Of a stretch of 64,000 nucleotides of DNA, positions 1 through 8,510 are shown one piece after another. The number at the start of each line of letters is the position of its first letter. The stretch's first letter is position 1. Made by a program: the position numbers and the translations under genes. The notes under the pieces were generated by a model. The model was not told the DNA's origin, ran no database searches, and saw only the letters and a program-made list of their open reading frames with translations. Source of the DNA: Candidatus Heimdallarchaeota archaeon LC_3 (GTDB taxonomy: Archaea; Asgardarchaeota; Heimdallarchaeia; Hodarchaeales; LC-3); assembly GCA_001940645.1 (NCBI GenBank), contig MDVS01000033.1:29539-93538 (forward strand), in the 5' to 3' direction.

Positions 1-588
1 TGGGGGTTTAGCTACTTCTAAATGAATTTTTTCGAGAAATCCAGTAATCAATGAGGCCATTTGCTTTCCCATATCATCAATATAATTTAGGACAGTAACT
101 TTGCTGCCTAGTACATTATACATTCTTGCCAATGTATCTCCCACAATCATATTCCTAATATGTCCTATATGTAGAGGTTTTGTTGGATTTGCTGAAGTGT
201 GTTCAACAATAACATTAAAATTACTGTATTTTTCACTTTTTCCAAATTTTTTTATATTTGATTCGATATCATAAACTATATTGTTAACTAATTTTCCAGT
301 GTCAAGTCTAAAATTCAAATAACCATTAATTGGTACTATTTCAGTTATTAATTTCCCAAAAGGAAATTTTGGTAATATTTTTTGAATTTTTGGAGCAAGT
401 TCTTCAGCTATTAATTTTGGGCTTTTTTTCAAATTTTTAGCAAGCATAAACGCTATATTAGTTGCTATATCACCATGTTCTGGATTAGAAACAATCTCAA
501 CATGGCGAGTAAGGTCTATATCTTTTATATCAAAATTAAAGGATGATAATATTTCACTGAGGAAAGGAACAAATTGATCGTTAAGCAT
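1..588 (-). CDS. argS: Arginyl-tRNA synthetase, N-terminal 196 residues (cut by window edge)
   Basis: Class I aminoacyl-tRNA synthetase that charges tRNA-Arg with arginine in the cytoplasm. My translation of the minus strand begins MLNDQFVPFLSEIL, passes through an N-terminal additional domain (about residues 1-110) and reaches the class I signature block EHTSANPTKPLHIGHIRNM, where HIGH is the ATP-binding motif. The reading frame is open from the ATG at 588 to the first base of the window, so the catalytic remainder, including KMSK, lies outside. The gene is divergent from egsA across about 190 bp of AT-rich DNA that must hold both promoters. The motif is specific to ArgRS, so the identity is secure; only the extent is unknown. 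Confidence 0.93.
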   Translation of the reverse strand, partial: MLNDQFVPFLSEILSSFNFDIKDIDLTRHVEIVSNPEHGDIATNIAFMLAKNLKKSPKLIAEELAPKIQKILPKFPFGKLITEIVPINGYLNFRLDTGKLVNNIVYDIESNIKKFGKSEKYSNFNVIVEHTSANPTKPLHIGHIRNMIVGDTLARMYNVLGSKVTVLNYIDDMGKQMASLITGFLEKIHLEVAKPP

Positions 589-774
589 TTTTCAGCTTCC
601 TATTTAGTTAAAAATAATAGTAAAGAAATTAAACTGTATTTATGTTCATTTAAACTAATTTTTCTATACAATCAAGTAATCTTAAAAATTTCTTATAATC
701 TAAAGAGTTAGTTAATTAAGTTAATTAATAGTTACTAAAATGATAATTAATAAATGATCTTAACTGTAAGTTAA

Positions 775-1878
775 TTGATTGGAGTAAGTTCATATTTGGA
801 TAGACAAAGTGTTATTGTTCCACGTCTCGTTGCTTATGGATCTGATGCTATTAATAAAATATCAGATTTATGTAAAAAATTAAATCTGAAATCTCTTCTA
901 TTGGTATCTGGCTCATCAAATACCAAAAATATAACTGAAAAAGAAATTAAACCGTTAATAACTAAAAGTTTCAATCTGAAAGTGATGCATCTAGATAACA
1001 ATATTAGTGATCTTGATAATATAAATAAAATCAGATCCGAAATTAATTCGAAACAAGTCCAATTAGCTGTTGTAGCAATAGGAGGAGGAAAAATCATGGA
1101 CATAGTGAAGGTTGCAACTCACAAAAGCATTGTACCATGGATCTCTATTCCTACTTCTGCTTCCCATGATGGCTTCTCATCTCCGTTTATAAATTTCATC
1201 CTCAGAGAACGATTAAAGAAAGCTAATTTGCCCATTCCTAAATCTAATTCCCCGTTAGCGATAATTGGTGATACTTCATTAATCTCGCGAGCTCCGTTTG
1301 AACATGTTATCGCAGGAGTAGGCGATTTGTTAGCAAAAACTGTAGCTGTAAAGGACTGGCAGTTAGCAACGAGAATTAGAGGTGAATATTATGACGAATA
1401 TGCAGCTACATTTGGTTTGATGTCAGCCAGAATTGTGGAAGAGGGTTATAAAATAATTTCTAAAGGAAAAGAACCTGGTATTAGGCTTGTGGTTAAAGCA
1501 CTTGGAAATTCAGGTATAGCTATGGCAATAGCGGGAAATACTCGACCTGCCAGTGGATCAGAACATTTGATATCTCACTATCTTGATAAAATGTCTCATG
1601 AACAGAAAAATTTTATTCCAAACAGGCATGGATTTCAAGTGGGCTTGGCTAGTGTACTGTGTTGTTATTTACAAGGAGGAAAGTGGAAAAATATTTTGAA
1701 TATCTTATCTGCCCTAAAACATCCGATTACTGCTAATGAATTAGGTTTAGATAAAGAAATTTTACTTGAAGCTATGATCAATGCTCATAAAATTAGACCA
1801 GAAAGGTACACAGTATTAGGAAATGGTTTAACAAAAAAATCAGCATTAAAAGCATTGGAAGCTACTGGTATTGCTTAA
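775..1878 (+). CDS. egsA: sn-glycerol-1-phosphate dehydrogenase
   Basis: Reduces dihydroxyacetone phosphate to sn-glycerol-1-phosphate with NAD(P)H, setting the stereochemistry of archaeal membrane lipids. The 367-residue protein has the nucleotide loop GGGKIMD near residue 105, then SIPTSASHDG, and the zinc-ligand regions GVGDLLAK, SGSEHLISH and HGFQVG expected for G1PDH of the iron-type alcohol dehydrogenase superfamily. Length fits the family. Two TTG starts are possible: 775, or 796, which is preceded by GGAG at 781-784 and may be the true start. The 3' end overlaps the open frame of rnhB, so the two are likely co-transcribed. Bacterial AraM is a relative, but the archaeal setting favours the lipid role. 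Confidence 0.93.
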   Translation: MIGVSSYLDRQSVIVPRLVAYGSDAINKISDLCKKLNLKSLLLVSGSSNTKNITEKEIKPLITKSFNLKVMHLDNNISDLDNINKIRSEINSKQVQLAVVAIGGGKIMDIVKVATHKSIVPWISIPTSASHDGFSSPFINFILRERLKKANLPIPKSNSPLAIIGDTSLISRAPFEHVIAGVGDLLAKTVAVKDWQLATRIRGEYYDEYAATFGLMSARIVEEGYKIISKGKEPGIRLVVKALGNSGIAMAIAGNTRPASGSEHLISHYLDKMSHEQKNFIPNRHGFQVGLASVLCCYLQGGKWKNILNILSALKHPITANELGLDKEILLEAMINAHKIRPERYTVLGNGLTKKSALKALEATGIA

Positions 1879-1912
1879 TGAAAAAAAGAATCAAATTTTC
1901 CCTGAGAGTATC

Positions 1913-2716
1913 ATGGGGATAGATGAAGCAGGAAAAGGATGCGTCATCGGACCTCTAGTTATTGGAGCAGTGATATGGAAAAATGAAAATATTCCAGAAT
2001 TAGAAGAAATGAATGTTTCAGATAGCAAAAATTATACTACAAATGCACAAAGGAATCTGAGAAAAAAACTAGCAGAACAAGTCAGATCTAGATCAGAAAA
2101 AACAATAATCCAACCTTTATATCCCAGAGAGATTGACAATGCAATAATAGCAAATAGAAAAAGCCTAGGTAGTTCATCTCCATATAAAATGAATCTAAAT
2201 ATATTGGAGATTATTGAAATAGCAAGAATTATTGCTGAGAATCCATGTTCCAAAATTTATATTGATTCACTAGGAAGTCCTCTTTATTTTTCAAGAACAT
2301 TAAAAGAAATAATGAAAAGGGAATTCTCAGACAAAATTTCTCAAATAGAAATAAACAAAACTAATAATTTTTTAAGTATTAAATGGAATAAAATAATTTC
2401 TGATTCCGAATTATATTCCAATATTATCGCTGAAAATAAGGCAGATTCTAAATTTGAAATTGTTTCTGCTGCATCAATTGTAGCTAAAATTTATCGTGAT
2501 GAAGAGATAAGATCCATAGAAAGGAAAAATGATCTTAATAAAGGGATTTTAGCTAGCGGTTATGCAAATAATCAATTAACTCCTTTTTTATTAAAATATG
2601 AAAATGTTATAAGAAAAAAGGAATTTGATTTTATTAGATATCAATGGAATTGGGAGCCTCTTCAAGCAATATTGAGACCAAAAAAAGGATCTTTAACAAA
2701 CTTCATAAAAAAATAA
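1913..2716 (+). CDS. rnhB: Ribonuclease HII
   Basis: Endonuclease that cuts the RNA strand of RNA-DNA hybrids, removing primers and misincorporated ribonucleotides. The sequence starts MGIDEAGKGCVIGPLVIGA, the type 2 RNase H signature with the first catalytic Asp and Glu (DEAGKG instead of the common DEAGRG). Further acidic residues sit in IYIDSLGSP and NKADSKFEIVSAAS, the latter leading to the conserved AASIVAKIYRD. I chose ATG 1913 because archaeal homologues begin just before GIDEAG; the frame is also open from a TTG at 1871 inside the end of egsA. The C-terminal tail fits an archaeal RNase HII of about 270 residues. Confidence 0.92.
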   Translation: MGIDEAGKGCVIGPLVIGAVIWKNENIPELEEMNVSDSKNYTTNAQRNLRKKLAEQVRSRSEKTIIQPLYPREIDNAIIANRKSLGSSSPYKMNLNILEIIEIARIIAENPCSKIYIDSLGSPLYFSRTLKEIMKREFSDKISQIEINKTNNFLSIKWNKIISDSELYSNIIAENKADSKFEIVSAASIVAKIYRDEEIRSIERKNDLNKGILASGYANNQLTPFLLKYENVIRKKEFDFIRYQWNWEPLQAILRPKKGSLTNFIKK

Positions 2717-2729
2717 ATGGTTTGATATA

Positions 2730-2933
2730 TTATCGATCTTTAAGATCCCTTGATCGGACTCTACCATAAAATAAGGCTAAATAAGCACCAAATAATGCCA
2801 TAACAGCTCCTATAACGTAAATTGGGCCAATTAAACCTTGGCTTCCTCCGTAAGTCATCCAAAGGTAGAAACCCACAATTATTAGAATTACTCCAATTAT
2901 CTTTATTAAATACTGTTTTTGATCTTCATCCAT
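2730..2933 (-). CDS. Small two-helix membrane protein of unknown function
   Basis: A 67-residue protein with a charged N-terminus (MDEDQKQYLIK), two hydrophobic segments at about residues 10-27 and 36-55, and a basic-acidic tail ending RDLKDR. I do not recognise a family. It starts with ATG and lies convergent to rnhB with only 13 bases between stops, about 110 bp downstream of alba, with which it may share a transcript. Composition and the clean hydrophobic/charged alternation support a real gene. Confidence 0.7.
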   Translation of the reverse strand: MDEDQKQYLIKIIGVILIIVGFYLWMTYGGSQGLIGPIYVIGAVMALFGAYLALFYGRVRSRDLKDR

Positions 2934-3042
2934 AAAAAGCCCTCATTGAAAATATAAAGGGAAATAATTTTATATAAATTGTATTTGAACAAAAAACAAT
3001 TAGATTAATTACTTTGAAGTTTGTTTCTTTTTAGTAAATAAT

Positions 3043-3348
3043 CTATTCAGGTTGAGGAAGTTTCATTAAAATAATTTCAATAGCTGAAATATTTGATGGT
3101 TTCCCCTCACGTGTTACCACAGTTTCTGTATCTGTCTTAATTTCTTTAATATCACACTTTCCAGCCATAAATCGTTTTCTCACTACTTCTGCAACATCAA
3201 CTGCATGAGATATTGCTCGACCTCTTGCTTTAAGAATAACTTCATCATGATTTTGAAATAACGTCATAACAGACATTGAATATCCCGTTACTGGCTTATT
3301 TCCGACGAAGACTATGTTTTGTGGCTTTGTTTCGGGCTCATCGCTCAT
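3043..3348 (-). CDS. albA: Alba DNA/RNA-binding chromatin protein
   Basis: Abundant small archaeal nucleic-acid-binding protein that coats and compacts DNA and binds RNA as a dimer. The 101-residue protein contains NIVFVGNKPVTGYSMSV, matching the Alba N-terminal strand and loop, where the family carries the lysine that can be acetylated. KARGRAISHAVDVAEVVRKRF is the hallmark helix (checked in two pieces: KARGRAIS and AVDVAEVVRKRF). An acidic extension MSDEPETKP precedes the core. Length fits the family. It starts at ATG 3348; a stretch of AT-rich DNA of about 280 bp separates it from the GTPase gene upstream. Confidence 0.93.
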   Translation of the reverse strand: MSDEPETKPQNIVFVGNKPVTGYSMSVMTLFQNHDEVILKARGRAISHAVDVAEVVRKRFMAGKCDIKEIKTDTETVVTREGKPSNISAIEIILMKLPQPE

Positions 3349-3630
3349 TTGTTAGTGTTCCTCCTATTTTGGTGCATCTACAGACACAGTTCATCGTAAT
3401 AAATGATATCTGATTTTTATGAGATAGTGATAAGTAACTTAAAAACTAATAGAATTTAGATTTAATTATTTAAAAAGATTCTACTTTTTTTATCATTTCC
3501 ATTTTCATTTTTGAAAAATACAAGAATCTACAAAAATTGGAATAACAACTGATTTGTCTTTTTATAAGTATTAATAAAGAAAATTCATATGTTTAATGTG
3601 AATACAAACCAAAAATTTCAATTATTCATT

Positions 3631-4845
3631 TTAAGAGAAGTCTCTTGGTTTAGGTTTTGGTGGTAACTCTTTAAATTGTGAGAATTTTGATTTTTTTTCT
3701 GGAAATTTATATTGAACTTGAATATTTTCGAGATGGAGCCTTAATTCTTCTTCTAACATTGATAAACTCTTTCGATTGTTATTATTGATAAAAAATGATT
3801 TAGAAAATTCACATAATGGAAGAATCTTGGAACCGAGTTGAAAAATTTCTTTTGAAGCCTGTTCCTCATTTATAGACAAGAAAGAATACCTTTTAAAAAC
3901 ATCAAGGATTCGTGTAAAATCAAACAATTCTATTGGAAAGTTAATTTCAACAATATCAGGTTTTTTGGTTTGTTTCTCCCATTGACTACCTGATTCTAGT
4001 ACCGAACCGCGATAATTCGACAAAAACAAATCTATTTGTTCCGGTATTTGCACTTTTGAATAACGATTTTTATATTCAGGCAGCGATATCCAAGATTGAA
4101 GAAGTTCACAATATCCAAAGAGAAGTGACCGAATTAAAATTCGGATATTTGATTTTGTAAGTCCCTCAATGGGGTTTATCATTAATAATTCTTCAATTGA
4201 ATTAATAAATATTTGCTCAAGATGAGAAAAAGAAATATAGTGATTATTTACCTTGTGTATTACCCATTCCATCTTTTTAAGGGATCGGTTGTAAAAATGA
4301 ATTCTAGCGTTGCTTTTTAATTTATTTAGACTTTTCACAAGCTGTCTAGCAATTACATCAATCATTTCGTCATTAACTAATTTTTCAAGTAAATCCAATT
4401 TTGTTATAACAACTGTTGATGGAATACAAGAAATTTTAGTTTCATTCAAGATACTTTGAGCTTGTAAAAAAGCAATTTTTGAAAAATTCCATGAAATCGC
4501 ATCTATAAATATTAAAAACGAATTATAATTTTCTCCAGATTTTGCTACATAATTACGAATCTGTTGATAGCTATTTTGTCCAGGATTATCAACAATAATT
4601 AGTTTTTGATCAGAAAATTTCCAACTAATAGTAAAAGGAACGGTTGAAGCAGTTCCTGTGAATTCTTCATCTTCATTCCAAGTAAATATAATTTTCTTAC
4701 TGGCCAGATTAATTAAGGATTTAATTGTTCTTGTTTTACCAGATGTGTGGTTACCTAAAACTCCAATTTTCCCAGAATAGATATTTTTCAAGTTTTCTGA
4801 TTTAATATTGTTCAATTGATTTTTTGAAGATGAATTATTTATCAT
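3631..4845 (-). CDS. Ras-superfamily-like GTPase with long C-terminal domain
   Basis: A predicted cytoplasmic GTPase of 404 residues. The N-terminal half carries G1 GNHTSGKT (about residues 31-38), a switch-like segment TASTVPFTISW, G3 DNPGQNSY (with the Gln after Gly as in Arf/Ras proteins) and G4 TKLD. The last 200 residues are mostly helical, contain no motif I recognise and end in a proline/lysine-rich tail. Asgard genomes encode many such extended small GTPases, which fits the Ras-like genes elsewhere in this window. It stands alone, between alba and the FtsX operon. The GTPase call is firm; substrate pathway and partner are unknown. Confidence 0.8.
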   Translation of the reverse strand: MINNSSSKNQLNNIKSENLKNIYSGKIGVLGNHTSGKTRTIKSLINLASKKIIFTWNEDEEFTGTASTVPFTISWKFSDQKLIIVDNPGQNSYQQIRNYVAKSGENYNSFLIFIDAISWNFSKIAFLQAQSILNETKISCIPSTVVITKLDLLEKLVNDEMIDVIARQLVKSLNKLKSNARIHFYNRSLKKMEWVIHKVNNHYISFSHLEQIFINSIEELLMINPIEGLTKSNIRILIRSLLFGYCELLQSWISLPEYKNRYSKVQIPEQIDLFLSNYRGSVLESGSQWEKQTKKPDIVEINFPIELFDFTRILDVFKRYSFLSINEEQASKEIFQLGSKILPLCEFSKSFFINNNNRKSLSMLEEELRLHLENIQVQYKFPEKKSKFSQFKELPPKPKPRDFS

Positions 4846-4946
4846 TTAAGTTCGTGTTCCACTAAATAAGAAAAAAAAAATGATTGAGAGCTATTATGTT
4901 TTATTAATGCAATTTTCTCAATTTTTGATTTATTTTTTGATTTATT

Positions 4947-7592
4947 TTATTTTGGCAAATTGGTTTTAAATTTTAATTTATTATAAAATTTTGATTCTAA
5001 ACTTACAATAAATAATAAATAAATAATTATTCCAATTATAATTAAGAAAATCGCAATTAATGATGTTGAAGAAATTGTAACAGTAGTCGGTAATATTGAA
5101 GATGGTAAATACGGTGCTAAACTAAATATGGTTGTTAAATATCCTCCTAATATTCCAAAAGTCGTTACTACTAACATAAATATTGAAAATATAATTATAA
5201 AGTATATCAGATAATCTTTTGGAGTGAAAAAGTTTCTTTTCAATATTTTGTAAATTTCTTTTTCTTCTTTATTGTCAATATTGTTATAAGATGAAACTAA
5301 GAATAGTATGGAAACTAATAATCCACCGATATATATAACAATTAATGATTGGCTAATTAAGCTTAATAAACTGTATGTAGATATAATGAATGGGGTATCA
5401 GGAACTAAATCCTCAACTACAGTTATTTTGTTAACTAGACTTGGATTTATATTTATGATATCAGATTCTATACTATCAGCAAGTGCATTTTTATCAGCAT
5501 TAGGTGTTGTTTTCACTAAATAATAATCAGTTGGATTTTTTCTAGTAATGTCAATTTCTCTTACAAATGGATTTCTTACAAGCTCCAAACTAACAATTGC
5601 TTTTGGTCGATCAATATTTGGAAAAATATTAGATACAAAAAATTGATAAATTCCAGCAATTTCCAAATTCAATCTCCCTCCTTGACATCGTTGATCACGA
5701 CAATTTATGGTTATTATATCTCCAACTTGTTTATTTAATTGTGCAGCAGTAAAATTATCGATAATAATTGTGTCAGGGTTTATGTGCATCTTTTTGACAA
5801 TTTCTTCAGCTGAACCCGATTCAATGAAGAAATCATCGCGAATGAGAGAGAAGTCATTATAAAGTCTGTAAAGATCCATTGCTAAAATATGTGTTAAATC
5901 AAATGCTACAATTTCGTAATAAATATTCATATAATTTCTTGCAACACTTAATACTTCATTTCGTGCTTCACCGTTAGAAAAATAGATTGTATTAATAATT
6001 TCGTCACTTGTAAATGAATTAATGTTGTATTCCTTACCCCAATTATCTGCATACCAGATTTGAATTCTATTATTAGCTTCAATACCAGATATTTTTAATA
6101 TATTACCATTTTCAAGTATTGTAGTTGATTCATTATAATTTTGAGCAGATTGACTGTCAAGATCAATTCCTATATCAAATTCAGAATGTTTCCAGACACC
6201 TAGTAATCTTTCTACAGGAGGAAGATTACCAATTTTCAAATTAATTTCATTATTTGAATCTAAAATAATTGGCAATATTTCAGTTTTTGGTGGATTAATA
6301 TCTCTAGAAGTCCTCTTATCTAAATCAATGAAAATATCTCCTCCATTTTGAAAATATAGCTCATCTGTTTGCATTTGAGATATTGTATCAGTTGTAGAAG
6401 CTGCGAAAACCGTAATGGTTACAGTTAACACGAAGATGAAAACACTTTTTAAATATCTTTTATATATGATTGAGAAAGATCTCATAAAGACTTCTAATTT
6501 AAGATTGAAAGTACTAAGTAAATTCAAAGAGAATATTGAAAATAAAAATAACAATAAAATCGTTAATAAAATAAAAAATAATAATGGATCAATAACCCAA
6601 TCAATAAAATTGGAAAGAATAAAAATAAAAATAAAAACAATGAGAAAAATGATTAAATTATTCCGAATAAAAAGTAATTTCCTTTTACTATTAAATTTTT
6701 CTGTCCAAGAGTTCCAAATTATTATAACAAATAAAATTAGGGAAACTAAATAAATAGAACTACCCAATAGTGATAATGAGTATAAAAATGGTATATTTTG
6801 AATAGATATACCAAGTTCAGTCATATTAGCAGTTCCTAATATTAAAAATAGGGAAAATGATAATGTTCCAATAAGAAGTTTAGGATTTTTATTTAAAGAG
6901 GAAACAATATTATTATTTTTTATATAATTACTCCCATTTTTCTTACTAGAAACCAATATAGCAAAGCTAAAAAGGAACACTAATATACCAGCAAAAGAGG
7001 AAACAAATACTAACCAATTAAATCCTGATTCTACAATAGTGTTAAAAGTAAAGAAATCTTCGTATATAAATTGAAAAAGAAACAATTTATTCAAAGCAAG
7101 TGAATTTATTAGTAGTACAACTATTATGGATACTAATATTGACATTACTGTCGACATAAACAATAAAACGGTAATTCGAAAAAAATGGGTCTCTTGATTT
7201 TGTAATCCTCGTCTTTCGAGGATAACGTTATCGGATTTCATATCTCTCCAAAAAGATGACAAAGTAAAGATTAAAATCGCTGAAGAGAACATAAAAAATG
7301 GTAGAAAAACTGCTAAAAATTCACCGTGATCAAAAATTACTTCAATATAATTTTGGAATAACTGCAGATAAAGGGTGATAAATGACAAGACATTTCCTTT
7401 AACGAGTTCATCCATATATTGTTCTATTATATTTATATTGGACGTTTCCACTAAATATTGTTCTATAAGCTGGATAGGATAAAATAATATTAAAAATGTA
7501 ATAATCTGATAAAAAATAATCTTTGTATTAAAAAATGGTTTCATTGATAAGTCTGAAGGCGTAATATCAGCTTTGAAATACTCGCTTGTCAC
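4947..7592 (-). CDS. FtsX/MacB-type ABC transporter permease (second permease of operon)
   Basis: A large integral membrane protein of 881 residues. It has a hydrophobic N-terminal half with about eight membrane segments, then a central extracytoplasmic domain (about residues 400-720) following the segment VFIFVLTVTITVFAAS, then a C-terminal group of about three helices, as in FtsX-like permeases. This family couples ATP hydrolysis to lipoprotein or substrate extraction, or to mechanical signalling across the membrane. It lies 58 bp downstream of the ATPase gene and is co-directional with the first permease, so the transporter is probably a heteromer of two unlike permeases. The usual N-terminal FtsX helix-plus-domain half seems replaced by helices only. 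Substrate unknown. Confidence 0.75.
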   Translation of the reverse strand: MTSEYFKADITPSDLSMKPFFNTKIIFYQIITFLILFYPIQLIEQYLVETSNINIIEQYMDELVKGNVLSFITLYLQLFQNYIEVIFDHGEFLAVFLPFFMFSSAILIFTLSSFWRDMKSDNVILERRGLQNQETHFFRITVLLFMSTVMSILVSIIVVLLINSLALNKLFLFQFIYEDFFTFNTIVESGFNWLVFVSSFAGILVFLFSFAILVSSKKNGSNYIKNNNIVSSLNKNPKLLIGTLSFSLFLILGTANMTELGISIQNIPFLYSLSLLGSSIYLVSLILFVIIIWNSWTEKFNSKRKLLFIRNNLIIFLIVFIFIFILSNFIDWVIDPLLFFILLTILLLFLFSIFSLNLLSTFNLKLEVFMRSFSIIYKRYLKSVFIFVLTVTITVFAASTTDTISQMQTDELYFQNGGDIFIDLDKRTSRDINPPKTEILPIILDSNNEINLKIGNLPPVERLLGVWKHSEFDIGIDLDSQSAQNYNESTTILENGNILKISGIEANNRIQIWYADNWGKEYNINSFTSDEIINTIYFSNGEARNEVLSVARNYMNIYYEIVAFDLTHILAMDLYRLYNDFSLIRDDFFIESGSAEEIVKKMHINPDTIIIDNFTAAQLNKQVGDIITINCRDQRCQGGRLNLEIAGIYQFFVSNIFPNIDRPKAIVSLELVRNPFVREIDITRKNPTDYYLVKTTPNADKNALADSIESDIININPSLVNKITVVEDLVPDTPFIISTYSLLSLISQSLIVIYIGGLLVSILFLVSSYNNIDNKEEKEIYKILKRNFFTPKDYLIYFIIIFSIFMLVVTTFGILGGYLTTIFSLAPYLPSSILPTTVTISSTSLIAIFLIIIGIIIYLLFIVSLESKFYNKLKFKTNLPK

Positions 7593-7650
7593 TCAATTAT
7601 AACCTCAAATTATCTCATTAGGAATCTTTAAAATAGTTTTTATTTATTAC

Positions 7651-8496
7651 TTATGATTCAGTTATTAATTTAATTTCGCCATCGCGAGTTTGAATCACTC
7701 TTACACGCTTATTTGCAAAAGTTGTTCTTAATTCTTCTGGAATAGTTAATCGTCCATCTTGATCAATATCTATGTATTCGACACCTGATTTAAGAGATTG
7801 TTTTAAAATCACGCCATCTTTAATAGTTAATTGTCGTTTACATTGTTTTGCAACTGAAGGATTATGAGTGACAATTAACATTGTTTTATTATATTTTTCA
7901 TTCAACATTTTTAGCATTTCGATAATTTTTTGAGATGTTTCTGAATCTAATTCTCCAGTGGGTTCATCAGCTAATACAATTTGTGGATCATTTGCGAGAG
8001 CTATAGCGATGCTAGCTCGTTGTAATTCTCCGCCTGAAATTTGAAATACTCGGTGATTAGCTCTATGAAATATGCCAACATCATCTAATAATTTCTTTGC
8101 ACGATCATAAACTTCATTTCTTTTAAATTTCTTCGCGGCTAGCATTGTAATTCGTACATTATCTATAATATTTAGGTCAGGTAACATATTTGCTATTTGC
8201 CAAACAAATCCTACTTTTTCTCTTCGATATTTTGCTAATTTCGAATCAGATAGAGTAGATATTTCCTCTTGATCGACTTTTATTGTACCTGCTGATGGAA
8301 CACTTATTCCCCCTATAAGATTTAATAACGTGGATTTTCCTGATCCAGATGAGCCTACTATTGCTAGAATATCCCCTTCATTAACAGTAAGATTAATTCC
8401 TCTAAGAGCTGTAACTTCTATATGCCCTTTTCGATAAATCTTTATCAAATTTTTAATATCGATAATGTATTGAGTTTCTTTATTCATTTTTTTCAC
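7651..8496 (-). CDS. ABC transporter ATPase (LolD/MacB type) with C-terminal AbrB-like domain
   Basis: ATP-binding subunit of the neighbouring FtsX-type exporter. Walker A is GSSGSGKST, the Q-loop VGFVWQIANM, the ABC signature ISGGELQR, Walker B IVLADEPTGELD and the H-loop TH, all in family order over about 225 residues. The remaining 45 residues contain IDQDGRLTIPEELR followed by a short beta-rich tail, which matches the swapped-hairpin SpoVT-AbrB motif (typically GRitIPkelR). Such an extension is not part of ordinary LolD proteins. Fourteen bases separate this gene from the permease upstream, supporting one operon. ATPase assignment is certain; the AbrB-like call rests on one motif. Confidence 0.9.
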   Translation of the reverse strand: MKKMNKETQYIIDIKNLIKIYRKGHIEVTALRGINLTVNEGDILAIVGSSGSGKSTLLNLIGGISVPSAGTIKVDQEEISTLSDSKLAKYRREKVGFVWQIANMLPDLNIIDNVRITMLAAKKFKRNEVYDRAKKLLDDVGIFHRANHRVFQISGGELQRASIAIALANDPQIVLADEPTGELDSETSQKIIEMLKMLNEKYNKTMLIVTHNPSVAKQCKRQLTIKDGVILKQSLKSGVEYIDIDQDGRLTIPEELRTTFANKRVRVIQTRDGEIKLITES

Positions 8497-8510
8497 TTAA
8501 TAAGTTTTAA

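Noticed and set aside
6415..6753. 112-codon plus-strand frame, very Lys/Asn-rich
   Set aside because: It lies fully inside the FtsX permease gene on the other strand, and its composition is that of the complement of hydrophobic codons.
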